From Pseudoflavonifractor_A sp022772585 (GTDB taxonomy: Bacteria > Bacillota > Clostridia > Oscillospirales > Oscillospiraceae), in contig NZ_JBQHUB010000015.1 of the NCBI RefSeq assembly GCF_052065415.1, forward strand, positions 5,694 through 69,693: a DNA stretch of 64,000 nt, given 5' to 3'. Below, in pieces: positions 42,565 through 50,152 of the stretch; the first letter of the stretch is position 1; each line of letters opens with the position of its first letter. The position numbers were made by a program, and so were the translations under genes. The notes beneath the pieces were generated by a model. It was not told the DNA's origin and searched no databases. It worked only from the letters and a program-made list of their open reading frames with translations.

Positions 42565-42949
42565 AGGACAGAACTTTGCCATCACCGGGGTGGCCCCTGG
42601 CACCTACGACCTGGTGGCCACCAAAGCGGGACATCTGACCTATACCATCAAAGGCGTCGTGGTGGGCAGCACAGATCTGGATCTGACCAAGAACGCCAAT
42701 GCGTCTGTCAGCACCATCACGCTGCTTGCGGGAGACGTGGATGGAGACGGAAATATCAACGAATCGGATGTCTCTGTGATCCGCTACGCCAGCAACATCA
42801 ACAAGCTGGCGTCGTCCGCGGCCAATCCCCTGGCGGATGTGGACGGTGACGGCAACGTCAATGAATCGGATGTCTCCATTGTCCGGTACGCAGTCCATAT
42901 CAATAAGAATGCCGGCCATTGTACCTATGTCTACGCCCCAAAAGAATAA
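42565..42949 (+). pseudogene. 3' fragment of a dockerin-domain protein gene
   Basis: Encodes FAITGVAPGTYDLVATKAGH (a carboxypeptidase-regulatory-like beta domain) followed by a type I dockerin with two calcium-binding repeats, DVDGDGNINESDVSVIRYAS and DVDGDGNVNESDVSIVRYAV, ending NKNAGHCTYVYAPKE. The 5' part of the gene is missing and it is fused to the membrane fragment before it. Dockerins normally attach enzymes to cohesins; as it stands there is no secreted parent protein. Confidence 0.6.
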
Positions 42950-43151
42950 GGCCATATTTACCATAAGCGCTGATGGATCGCTTTCCCGCACCGTGATCTC
43001 AGCTCAGATTCTGAGCCTTACGGTCGCGGCCCGGGCGGAAAATTGCTGTAAAATCTAAAAAAACTTACAGCTTCATCGTTTTGCCTCAGGAATTCCTTAC
43101 GGTGCAAGCGCCCTGACAGAACAGGGCATCTGCGCCAGATCCGCAGCATCT

Positions 43152-43194
43152 GTTCACACGCCGGAGGTCACCGGTTCGAGCCCGGTGATCTCCA
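43152..43194 (+). other. tRNA-Val 3' fragment, candidate distal attachment site
   Basis: GTTCACACG then CCGGAGGTCACCGGTTCGAG and CCCGGTGATCTCCA resemble tRNA-Val from the anticodon loop to the acceptor, with a perfect T-stem (ACCGG/CCGGT), but there is no 5' half. It is in the same orientation as the intact tRNA-Val at 34555 and is followed by its own hairpin, as expected for a displaced tRNA 3' end after integration. Confidence 0.6.
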
Positions 43195-43200
43195 ACAGCC

Positions 43201-43240
43201 GGAATCCCTTGCAGTACAGCAGCTGCAAGGGATTCCAAAT
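43201..43240 (+). terminator. Hairpin after the tRNA fragment
   Basis: A 14-bp stem GGAATCCCTTGCAG with CTGCAAGGGATTCC (43201-43214, 43223-43236), then AAATTCTT. It resembles a tRNA-operon terminator left next to the fragment. 42950-43150 shows nothing else recognisable. Confidence 0.55.
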
Positions 43241-43359
43241 TCTTATGCCGGTTTTGCTGCCCGCGATCCCATGTTCTGATCCTCACCCTCATGACAGAAA
43301 GGAGACACGAACAGCGTCTCTTTGCCCGTGCCTCCTTTCCATTGTTTCCGCCTATTCAA

Positions 43360-43515
43360 TTATCTGGAGCAGCCGCCGTGACAGCCGCCGCAGCTTCCGC
43401 AGTCGCCGTTGCAGTGCCCGCCGGACCTGTGGGATCTCCACAGAGAACGGACAGCCAGGACCACGACGACAGCCAGCACTGCCAGAACGATCACATTTCC
43501 CAAGATACCAGGCAT
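43360..43515 (-). CDS. FeoB-associated Cys-rich membrane protein
   Basis: A 51-residue protein: MPGILGNVIVLAVLAVVVVL, one TM helix, then a short basic loop and a Cys/Gly/His-rich tail (HCNGDCGSCGGCHGGC, five Cys). This is the typical small partner encoded right after feoB in Firmicutes, thought to help ferrous iron transport. GGAGG precedes the ATG, which lies 20 bp downstream of the feoB stop, so it is the last gene of the feo operon. Confidence 0.85.
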   Translation of the reverse strand: MPGILGNVIVLAVLAVVVVLAVRSLWRSHRSGGHCNGDCGSCGGCHGGCSR

Positions 43516-43534
43516 CGTTATGTCCTCCTTTTCT

Positions 43535-45748
43535 TTACTTCGCGGCCGCCGCGGCCACAGAGGTCAGATTATGGCTCTCATGCTCCCCCTGATAGCCCTT
43601 GCGCAGCAGCAGGTACAGGATACCAGCCAAGGCGGCGGCGGCCACCACGGTCCACAGGCTGAATACCGCTTCGCCGGTGATGAGGCCGCCCAGCTGGTAG
43701 ACGATCATGGACACCACATAGGCAAAGCCGCACATGTAGCCAATGGCACCCAGGGTCCACTTCACGTTGTTCATCTCCCGCTTGATGGCGCCCATGGCGG
43801 CAAAGCAGGGGGCGCACAACAGGTTGAAGATCATAAAGCTGTAAGCAGTGATGGCGCCGAAATCCGCGCCGATGGCCACCCAGATGTCATGGCTGTCCTC
43901 CAGCAGATCAGCCTCACCGGCGTACTGGTACAGCACACCGAAGGTATTGACTACTTCCTCCTTGGCAATGAGGCCGGTAATGGTTGCAACGGTGGCCTTC
44001 CAGGCCATGTCACCCATCCAGCCCAGGGGGTAGAAGATCCAGGCGATGGCGCTGCCGATCATGGCCAGCAGGGAGTCGTTGTTGTCTTCCACGGCCTGCC
44101 ACACCCCGTCCACAAAGCCGTAGCCCTGGAGGAACCAGAGGATGATGGAGGAGAGCAGGATGATGGTGCCGGCACGCTTGATGAAGCTCCAGCCCCGCTC
44201 CCAGGTGGCCCGCAGCACATTGCCCATGGAGGGCAGGTGGTAGGTGGGCAGCTCCATGACGAAGGGGGCGGGTTCACCGGCGAAGGCCTTGAACTTCTTC
44301 AGCATGATGCCGGAGAGGATGACGGCAGCGATGCCGATGAAGAAGGCGGAGGTGGCCACCCAGGGGGACTCGCCGAACACAGCGCCGGCAAACAGGCCGA
44401 TGATGGGCATTTTTGCGCCGCAGGGGATAAAGCCGGTGGTCATGATGGTCATCTTCCGGTCACGGTCCTGCTCGATGGTACGGGAGGCCATGATGCCGGG
44501 CACGCCGCAGCCGGTGGCCACCAGCATGGGAATGAAGCTCTTGCCGCTAAGGCCGAAGCGGCGGAAAATCCGGTCCATGATGAAGGCCACACGGGCCATG
44601 TAGCCCACGTCCTCCAGAATGGCAAGCAGAAAGAACAGCACCAGCATCTGGGGCACAAAGCCCAGCACCGCGCCCACGCCGGCCACGATGCCGTCCATGA
44701 TGAGGCCGTACAGCCAACCGCTGACGCCCAGAGAGGTCAGGATGCTGTCAAAGAAGCCGGGGACGATCTCGCCGAACAGCACGTCGTTGGCCCAGTCGGT
44801 GCCGAAGGTGCCGATGCCCGCGCCGCCGTCGGCGATGGAGGTACCCATGGCGATCGAGTAGATGCAGAACATAATGACCGCGAAGATGGGCAGGGCCAGG
44901 ATACGGTTGGTGATGATCTGATCGATCTTGTCGGAGACGGAGAGACTGCCCTTGGGAGCCTTTTTCTTTACCGCCCTGCTCACCACACCGTTGATGTAGG
45001 CGTAGCGCTGGTTGGTGATGATGCTCTCGGCGTCGTCGTCCAGTTCCTTTTCGCAGTCGGCAATATGTTCTTCCAGGTGATCCTTCAACGCCTTATCCAG
45101 CTTCAGATCAGCCAGGACCTTTTCATCCCGTTCAAAGAGCTTGATGGCGTACCAGCGGAGGTAATTTTCGTCCACCTTGCCCTGGATGGACTCCTCGATG
45201 TGGGCAATGGCGTGCTCCACGCTTCCGGTGAACACATGGGGCAGCTCGCCGGCCCTGGAGCTCCGGGCCAGGGCCACCGCTTTTTCAGCGGCTTCCGGGC
45301 CGCCCTCACCCTTCAAAGCGCTCATCTCCACGACCTCGCAGCCCAGGGCGGCTCCCAGCTTGCTAAGGTCGATGGTGTCGCCGTTCTTGCGTACCAGGTC
45401 GATCATGTTTACCGCCACCACCACAGGCAGGCCCAGCTCGATGAGCTGGGTAGTCAGGTACAGGTTCCGCTCGATGTTGGTGCCGTCCACGATGTTCAGG
45501 ATGGCGTCGGGCTTTTCGTTCACCAGATAGCTCCGGGCCACCACTTCCTCCAGGGTGTAGGGGGACAGGGAGTAGATGCCGGGCAGGTCCTGGATGACCA
45601 CGTCCTTGTGGCCCTTGAGCCTGCCCTCCTTCTTTTCCACAGTAACGCCGGGCCAGTTGCCCACGTACTGGTTGGAGCCGGTGAGGGCATTGAACAGGGT
45701 CGTTTTACCGCAGTTCGGATTGCCCGCCAGCGCAATTTTGATCTCCAT
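43535..45748 (-). CDS. feoB: Ferrous iron transport protein B
   Basis: Main membrane permease for Fe(II) uptake. The 737-residue protein has an N-terminal G domain with GNPNCGKTTLFNALTG (G1 at 9-16), NWPGVTVEKKEG (G2), DLPGIYSLSPY (G3) and NMIDLV (G4), a GDI-like helical domain, and then the Gate/core membrane segments (LVATGCGVPGIMASRTIEQD). Length is normal. AAAGGAG lies before ATG 45748. It sits between feoA and the Cys-rich partner, with a GTTAG-N6-CTAAC palindrome just upstream. Confidence 0.95.
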   Translation of the reverse strand: MEIKIALAGNPNCGKTTLFNALTGSNQYVGNWPGVTVEKKEGRLKGHKDVVIQDLPGIYSLSPYTLEEVVARSYLVNEKPDAILNIVDGTNIERNLYLTTQLIELGLPVVVAVNMIDLVRKNGDTIDLSKLGAALGCEVVEMSALKGEGGPEAAEKAVALARSSRAGELPHVFTGSVEHAIAHIEESIQGKVDENYLRWYAIKLFERDEKVLADLKLDKALKDHLEEHIADCEKELDDDAESIITNQRYAYINGVVSRAVKKKAPKGSLSVSDKIDQIITNRILALPIFAVIMFCIYSIAMGTSIADGGAGIGTFGTDWANDVLFGEIVPGFFDSILTSLGVSGWLYGLIMDGIVAGVGAVLGFVPQMLVLFFLLAILEDVGYMARVAFIMDRIFRRFGLSGKSFIPMLVATGCGVPGIMASRTIEQDRDRKMTIMTTGFIPCGAKMPIIGLFAGAVFGESPWVATSAFFIGIAAVILSGIMLKKFKAFAGEPAPFVMELPTYHLPSMGNVLRATWERGWSFIKRAGTIILLSSIILWFLQGYGFVDGVWQAVEDNNDSLLAMIGSAIAWIFYPLGWMGDMAWKATVATITGLIAKEEVVNTFGVLYQYAGEADLLEDSHDIWVAIGADFGAITAYSFMIFNLLCAPCFAAMGAIKREMNNVKWTLGAIGYMCGFAYVVSMIVYQLGGLITGEAVFSLWTVVAAAALAGILYLLLRKGYQGEHESHNLTSVAAAAAK

Positions 45749-45767
45749 AGCAGTCTCCTTTCAAAAC

Positions 45768-45783
45768 GTTAGTTACAGCTAAC
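45768..45783 (-). promoter_or_regulatory. GTTAG-N6-CTAAC palindrome before feoB
   Basis: GTTAGTTACAGCTAAC lies about 20 bp upstream of the feoB ATG; two relatives precede feoA (46576 and 46610). Likely site for an iron- or metal-responsive repressor. Confidence 0.55.
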
Positions 45784-45990
45784 TTATAATGAAAATAACA
45801 GCGGCCTTCCGCCGCGCTGGTTTAGTGCTGTCACGCCTCGCCTGTTCGCAACGCACGGCTTCCCTCCGTCTCGGGCTGGTCTCTGGGGCCTGCGGCCCCG
45901 CCGCCCGCCACACCCGCAAGGGGTACGCCACATCCGTAAGGCGGCAAAGCCGCCAACGGCTGTGCAGTCGCTTCGGTCCATCCGCGCTGC
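45784..45990. other. Unassigned GC-rich spacer inside the feo operon
   Basis: About 205 bp between feoA and feoB with several short hairpins (GGGGCCTGCGGCCCC, GGCGGCAAAGCCGCC) and no supported gene. The rest of the operon is compact, so this looks like an inserted repeat-type sequence. Confidence 0.45.
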
Positions 45991-46227
45991 TCACGACGGC
46001 TCGGACGCTTCCACCTCGATCATTTCTGCATCCGCCTTGCGCACGCTCAGCTCATAGCCCCGGACATTCAGCTCCATGGGATCGCCCAGAGGGGCCACCT
46101 TACGGACGAAAATCTCCACGCCTTTCGTGATGCCCATGTCCATGATGCGGCGCTTCACCGGGCCCTCGCCGTGGAGCTTCACCACAGTAACAGTTTCGCC
46201 CACCTTGACATCCTTCAGTGTTTTCAT
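45991..46227 (-). CDS. feoA: FeoA domain protein
   Basis: A 78-residue SH3-like cytoplasmic protein (MKTLKDVKVGETVTVVKLHG; RRIMDMGITKGVEIFVRKVA) of the FeoA family, which is needed for Fe(II) uptake through FeoB. AGGAGGAGAG precedes the ATG. It is the second of two feoA genes in this operon and the nearer to feoB. Confidence 0.9.
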   Translation of the reverse strand: MKTLKDVKVGETVTVVKLHGEGPVKRRIMDMGITKGVEIFVRKVAPLGDPMELNVRGYELSVRKADAEMIEVEASEPS

Positions 46228-46304
46228 ATTTGCTCTCCTCCTGATCAGTTTTCACGTTTCATTCATGCAGCGGCATCGATAAGCGCGCACAAATGCGCAG
46301 CAAA

Positions 46305-46335
46305 GAATCCCTGATTCAGAATACGAATCAGGGCC
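46305..46335 (-). terminator. Hairpin between the two feoA genes
   Basis: Stem CCCTGATTC with GAATCAGGG (about 46309-46317 and 46325-46333) with a moderate T-rich tail on the minus strand; it could attenuate expression after the first feoA. Confidence 0.45.
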
Positions 46336-46339
46336 CTGT

Positions 46340-46552
46340 TTAAATCATGATACGGTTTGCCATGGTCTTATCCAATGCGATCCGGCTGTCTTTTACCTGC
46401 ACGATCAGATTTCCTGCCATCTCGCTTACCACTGTCACATCACTGTCCACCACAAAGCCCAATTCTGCCAGGTGCTGGCGCACCTCGTCCTTCCCTGTGA
46501 TCTTATGAATGGTGACCGTTTCCCCTGTTTTCGCCATCGTCAGCGGCATCAT
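46340..46552 (-). CDS. feoA: FeoA domain protein (first gene of the feo operon)
   Basis: A 70-residue SH3-like protein (MMPLTMAKTGETVTIHKITG; VRQHLAELGFVVDSDVTVVS). It differs clearly from the second FeoA, so the two may have distinct roles, for instance one regulating FeoB nucleotide turnover. GGGAGG precedes the ATG. It is controlled by the promoter and palindromes at 46574-46628. Confidence 0.85.
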   Translation of the reverse strand: MMPLTMAKTGETVTIHKITGKDEVRQHLAELGFVVDSDVTVVSEMAGNLIVQVKDSRIALDKTMANRIMI

Positions 46553-46573
46553 TCCATCGCCTCCCTCTCCTGG

Positions 46574-46628
46574 AAGTTAGACATATCTAACTTCCCGTCA
46601 AAAAATTTGGGTTAGGAGTCTCTAACCC
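46574..46628 (-). promoter_or_regulatory. feo operon promoter with two overlapping palindromes
   Basis: On the minus strand TTGACG (46596-46601), 16 bp and TAACTT (46574-46579). GTTAGACATATCTAAC (46576-46591) covers the -10 and spacer, and GGTTAGGAGTCTCTAACC (46610-46627) lies just upstream of the -35: the arrangement of a metal-responsive repressor. Confidence 0.65.
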
Positions 46629-46704
46629 ACGGATCGGCATCAGTTTAACACCACTAACCATCCTTGTCAAGAGTGTTTGATAAAAACATCCAACTCTAGT
46701 CAGC

Positions 46705-47244
46705 TTATACTAATCCATGTGCCGCTTTAGCGGCAGTCTCAAAAAAGAAGGACGCCATCTCCTCCGCACTTGTTCTGTCATCGGTGGAGAGCCAGATGAG
46801 CGCTGTGTTGAGCAGTGCACCGATATACATGTACAAATGATATTTTTCGATGGAGGATGACGGCATATTGCCCGCCACATTCTCATGGAACCGGTTGAGT
46901 TCCTCCAGCAGAACAGTGATGAATCCGGAGCGGTACAGATCCAAAACATATTTCCGGTACTTTTGGAAATACCGGAAACTCAGAAGCATATTCTCATATG
47001 AAAAAAAGGTATCCTGTTCAAAGTGGATCTCCTGATAAAAGCTGTCCAAAATGTCCCGAATCAGGGTGACAAAAACATCTTCCTTTGAAGAATAATTGCG
47101 GTAGAAGGAGGCCCGGGCCACTCCGGCCCTGCTGACGATCTCTGAGATATGGATATCTGCCAGACTCTTTTCCTCCATCAGGGTAAATAAAGCATTGGTG
47201 ATATGGGTTTTTACCCGCAGATTCGCCTCTTTCCGCTTGTCCAT
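46705..47244 (-). CDS. TetR/AcrR family regulator divergent from degV
   Basis: A 179-residue protein with the TetR DNA-binding domain (ALFTLMEEKSLADIHISEIV; SRAGVARASFYRNYSSKEDV) and a helical C-terminal domain. ATG 47244 is used because AAGGGAGCGG lies upstream. It is divergent from the second degV, and the shared 140-bp gap holds TGCAA-N13-TTGCA (47315-47337), a candidate operator, so it may control degV in response to a fatty-acid-type ligand. That link is inference. Confidence 0.85.
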   Translation of the reverse strand: MDKRKEANLRVKTHITNALFTLMEEKSLADIHISEIVSRAGVARASFYRNYSSKEDVFVTLIRDILDSFYQEIHFEQDTFFSYENMLLSFRYFQKYRKYVLDLYRSGFITVLLEELNRFHENVAGNMPSSSIEKYHLYMYIGALLNTALIWLSTDDRTSAEEMASFFFETAAKAAHGLV

Positions 47245-47382
47245 GGCCGCTCCCTTCATAAGATCTGATACATAAATGAAAATTCTGTCTTACTAGCAGC
47301 GATTGATGTGCCTGCTGCAATGTGATACGATTGTTGCATATTTTATCATATTGTTTTTTGATGTCAATGGAGGAACTCTGAT

Positions 47383-48270
47383 ATGGCCAACTATTGTCTG
47401 AGCTGCTGTTCCACGGTGGATCTGACCCCGGAGCATATGCGGGAGCGGGATATCCGATACGTGTGTTTCCACTTTACGCTGGACGGTGTGGAATATCCGG
47501 ACGACATGGGCGTCTCCATGTCCTCTGAGGAACTGTTCCGCCGGATGTCCGCCGGAGCTGAAACGAAAACTTCTCAGGTGGGGGTGGCGGGTTACCTTGC
47601 GCACTTTGAAGCGATGCTGAAGGAGGGCAGGGACATTCTCCACGTCACCCTCTCCACCGGCCTGTCGGGCAGTTACAACTCTGCCTGCATTGCAAAGGCG
47701 GAGCTGGAGGAGCGGTATCCGGAGCGGAAGATCTGCATTGTGGATTCTCTCGGCGCATCCAGCGGCTACGGCCTGATCATGGAGACGCTGGCCGACCTGC
47801 GGGACGCCGGGAAGACCATCGACGAGCTCTGCCGGTGGCTGGAAGCCAACAAACTGCGGATGCATCACTGGTTCTTTTCCACGGACCTGTCTTACTATGT
47901 GCGGGGCGGAAGGATCTCCAGGACTGCAGGTATGGTCGGGACCATGCTGAACATCTGCCCGCTGCTCAACATGGACAAGAAGGGCTGTCTGACCCCCAGA
48001 GAGAAGGTGCGGGGAAAGCGGAACGTGATCAAGCGGATCGTGGATCAAATGGCGTTCCATGCCGAACACGGGAGTGCATACAGCGGGAAATGCTTTCTAT
48101 GCCAATCCCTGTGTATGGAAGACGCCAGAGCTGTTGCCGCACTGGTGGAGGAACGGTTTCCAAATCTGCAGGGCCCGGTCCGGATCTTCCCCATCGGCAC
48201 CACAATAGGAAGCCATACCGGCCCCGGTACCATAGCTCTGTTTTTCTGGGGCGATGAGCGAACGGACTGA
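47383..48270 (+). CDS. DegV family fatty-acid-binding protein (second copy)
   Basis: A 295-residue DegV protein (MANYCLSCCSTVDLTPEHMR) with SGLSGSYNSACIAK, YVRGGRISRTAGMVGTMLNI and IGTTIGSHTGPGTIALFFWG, the family fatty-acid contacts. The first motif, usually TDSxxDL, is CSTVDL here. GGAGG precedes the ATG. It is divergent from a TetR gene, unlike the degV at 27308 that is paired with prmA, so the two copies are probably controlled differently. Confidence 0.9.
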   Translation: MANYCLSCCSTVDLTPEHMRERDIRYVCFHFTLDGVEYPDDMGVSMSSEELFRRMSAGAETKTSQVGVAGYLAHFEAMLKEGRDILHVTLSTGLSGSYNSACIAKAELEERYPERKICIVDSLGASSGYGLIMETLADLRDAGKTIDELCRWLEANKLRMHHWFFSTDLSYYVRGGRISRTAGMVGTMLNICPLLNMDKKGCLTPREKVRGKRNVIKRIVDQMAFHAEHGSAYSGKCFLCQSLCMEDARAVAALVEERFPNLQGPVRIFPIGTTIGSHTGPGTIALFFWGDERTD

Positions 48271-48299
48271 ATATCACAGAACGAGCATCTCAAAAGAAC

Positions 48300-48336
48300 A
48301 AAAGGGGGACCGCCCTGATGGGCGGTCCCCCTTTTC
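48300..48336 (+). terminator. Terminator after the second degV
   Basis: A 16-bp stem AAAAGGGGGACCGCCC with GGGCGGTCCCCCTTTT. Confidence 0.85.
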
Positions 48337-48434
48337 CGTATCGGAGCATCCCGGCACACCTTACCGGAAGATGGCCTTGGAGCTTTCCACGCTCTCCGGC
48401 AGGACGGCGGTGAAGTGGAAGCAGGTGGCCCGGG

Positions 48435-48605
48435 CTGGAGGCCAGTCTGGATGAGACGCAGCAGCTCCTCAGGCAGGCGGGCTGCGCCAAGCGCTATGTC
48501 AGGAGCAAGCGGGACGCCATCATCAGCCACGGCATCCTCCACCATATCCCCCTCAAAAAGATTAACGACAAGCTCTTCACCGGGAACGAAAAGACGCTGA
48601 TCTGA
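48435..48605 (+). pseudogene. 3' fragment of an XRE-type regulator gene
   Basis: The frame reads LEASLDETQQLLRQAGCAKR, then YVRSKRDAIISHGILHHIPL and KKINDKLFTGNEKTLI, the C-terminal region of a common class of mobile-element or Abi-linked HTH regulators (LEETQxLLxxAxxAxLYxKxKRDA). There is no HTH, start codon or RBS. A different remnant, FHFTAVLPESVESSKAIFR on the minus strand at about 48360-48430, lies next to it, suggesting scrambled accessory DNA. Confidence 0.45.
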
Positions 48606-48720
48606 AAAAAGGAACCTTCTCCCGCCGTCCCTACGGGGAGGGCAAACTGGACACAGCAGCCCCGGGTGTGATAAAATAGCGGCAATGAACAGGACGATTT
48701 CGTCGAAGGGGCGTAGCGCT

Positions 48721-49263
48721 GTGCCAGTCAACATGAAAGCCATGATCGCGGAGACCTTTCTCACCCTTGCCGGACAGAAAAACGTGGATAAGATCACGGT
48801 GAAGGACCTGGTGGAGGCGTGCGGCATCTCCCGTCAGACCTTTTACTATCATTTTCAGGATATCATAGATGTGGTGGAGTGGCTGGTGGAGCGGAACACT
48901 CAGACCATGCTGGAGCGGAGCCTGGCGGCGGGAGACCCGCGGGAGGCCATCCGCATCTTTGTGGCCGACGCGGTGGAGAAGCGGGATTTGATCCAGCGTC
49001 TTCTGGCCTCCCAGCGCCTGGAGCAGGTGCGTGGGACCATGTTCCAGGCCTTCCGCACCTATCTGCGGGAACTCTTCCGAAGCAGGGAGCCGGCGCAGCC
49101 GGTCCGCGTTTCCGACCTGGAGACCCTCATTGATTTCTGTGCCTTCGGCATTGCCGGATTGCTGCTGGAACACTGCCAGAGGCCCCGGACAGACGTGGAA
49201 CTGCTGACGGACCAGATCTACCGCCTGCTGTCCGGGGAGATGATCCCCCGGGTGGAGCTATAG
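48721..49263 (+). CDS. TetR/AcrR family regulator
   Basis: A 180-residue protein with a TetR-type helix-turn-helix (IAETFLTLAGQKNVDKITVK; DLVEACGISRQTFYYHFQDI) close to the N-terminus and a helical regulatory domain. The GTG at 48721 follows GAAGGGGC, and a -10-like TAAAAT at about 48671 would make the ATG at 48685 nearly leaderless, so GTG is preferred. A strong terminator follows. Targets are not evident; the divergent palindromes at 50009-50070 are possible sites. Confidence 0.85.
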   Translation: MPVNMKAMIAETFLTLAGQKNVDKITVKDLVEACGISRQTFYYHFQDIIDVVEWLVERNTQTMLERSLAAGDPREAIRIFVADAVEKRDLIQRLLASQRLEQVRGTMFQAFRTYLRELFRSREPAQPVRVSDLETLIDFCAFGIAGLLLEHCQRPRTDVELLTDQIYRLLSGEMIPRVEL

Positions 49264-49269
49264 AGAAAA

Positions 49270-49313
49270 GACCTCCGGAGCGTGAGCCTCTCACGCTCCG
49301 GAGGTCTTTTTTT
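49270..49313 (+). terminator. Bidirectional terminator after TetR gene
   Basis: A 16-bp stem (49270-49285 with 49291-49306) followed by T7. The stop codon of the convergent DUF308 gene lies within it. Confidence 0.85.
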
Positions 49314-49902
49314 CCCGCTTCCACGGGTGCAGGTCCAAAAGAAGCTGCACGCCGATGGAGATGAGCTCCAGGCCCAGAAGCACCACATGCTCCCGTACCC
49401 GGGATACCGGGTCGATGAGCAGCACCACCGCCAGCAGCAGGCCGATGGCGGCGTGGAGCATCTCTCTCAGCCAGCATTCCCGGTTGGCCATGGCACAGAT
49501 GGCACGGTTGAGCAGTTCGGAACCCTTCACCAGGCCGAAGATGCCCCAGGCGGTTCCGATCAGGCCGTCGGCCCCGGGGCCCCGGAGCAAAATGGTGCTC
49601 CCTACAGCCAGGACCACGATGCCGCTGGAGGTCAGCCTGGTCTCGGCGATGCGGTATTCGCCGGTGCGGAGCCCACGGACCAGACAGGAGAGGCCGGAGG
49701 CGGCCATCAGCGTTCCCAGCACGTAGGGAAGGCAGCGGTGGACATGGCTGGGGAGCAGCAGGCAGAGGACGCCAAGCCCCGTCAGCAGGACGGAGAGGAC
49801 ATATGCCGGCCATCCCTCAATGCCTGGCAGCGGTTTGTGGGCATATCCGGCCTGTGGGACAAATTTGCGTTCCTCCTCGGGGTATGTGTGATATGGTTTC
49901 AT
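49291..49902 (-). CDS. DUF308 / HdeD-like membrane protein
   Basis: A 203-residue protein with a hydrophilic N-terminus (MKPYHTYPEEERKFVPQAGY) and six hydrophobic helices arranged as three repeats (LSVLLTGLGVLCLLLPSHVH; SSGIVVLAVGSTILLRGPGA; LLAVVLLIDPVSRV), the DUF308/HdeD pattern. HdeD is linked to acid tolerance in E. coli, but function here is unknown. GGAAGGGCT precedes the ATG. It is divergent from the coiled-coil/FtsH operon, sharing the palindrome array. Confidence 0.75.
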   Translation of the reverse strand: MKPYHTYPEEERKFVPQAGYAHKPLPGIEGWPAYVLSVLLTGLGVLCLLLPSHVHRCLPYVLGTLMAASGLSCLVRGLRTGEYRIAETRLTSSGIVVLAVGSTILLRGPGADGLIGTAWGIFGLVKGSELLNRAICAMANRECWLREMLHAAIGLLLAVVLLIDPVSRVREHVVLLGLELISIGVQLLLDLHPWKREKKTSGA

Positions 49903-50008
49903 AGCCCTTCCTTTCCGTGCTGCCGGACAGACAGATCACATGGAGATATGTGTTTTGACCGTATCTTAGCGGAAAACGGGGCAGATTGGTATATGCAAGT
50001 TGAGGCGT

Positions 50009-50070
50009 CTGTCCTGACAGAGATCCGTGTCTGTCAGGTATCCTGACACCGGGCGGATTTTGTCAGGACA
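50009..50070. promoter_or_regulatory. Three evenly spaced palindromic operators
   Basis: CTGTCCTGACAG (50009-50020), TGTCAGGTATCCTGACA (50032-50048) and TGTCAGGACA (50061-50070) share CTGTC/GACAG elements, with centres 25.5 bp apart. They lie between divergent genes, upstream of a TGGCTT-N17-TAAACT promoter at 50089-50117 for the coiled-coil/ftsH operon. Confidence 0.65.
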
Positions 50071-50152
50071 GAGCGGGAAAATTGCAAGTGGCTTTTCCGG
50101 CGGGCCTCTGCTAAACTGCAGTTGCATTTCAAGATCCGGAGGAGAGCTGTCC

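Noticed and set aside
43409..45772. Long open frame opposite feoB
   Set aside because: Shadow of FeoB, whose G motifs and membrane helices are unambiguous on the other strand.
50089..50117. Sigma-54 promoter before the coiled-coil/ftsH operon (TGGC...TGC)
   Set aside because: Spacing between TGGC and TGC is far too long for the -24/-12 pattern; a weak sigma-A promoter is more likely.
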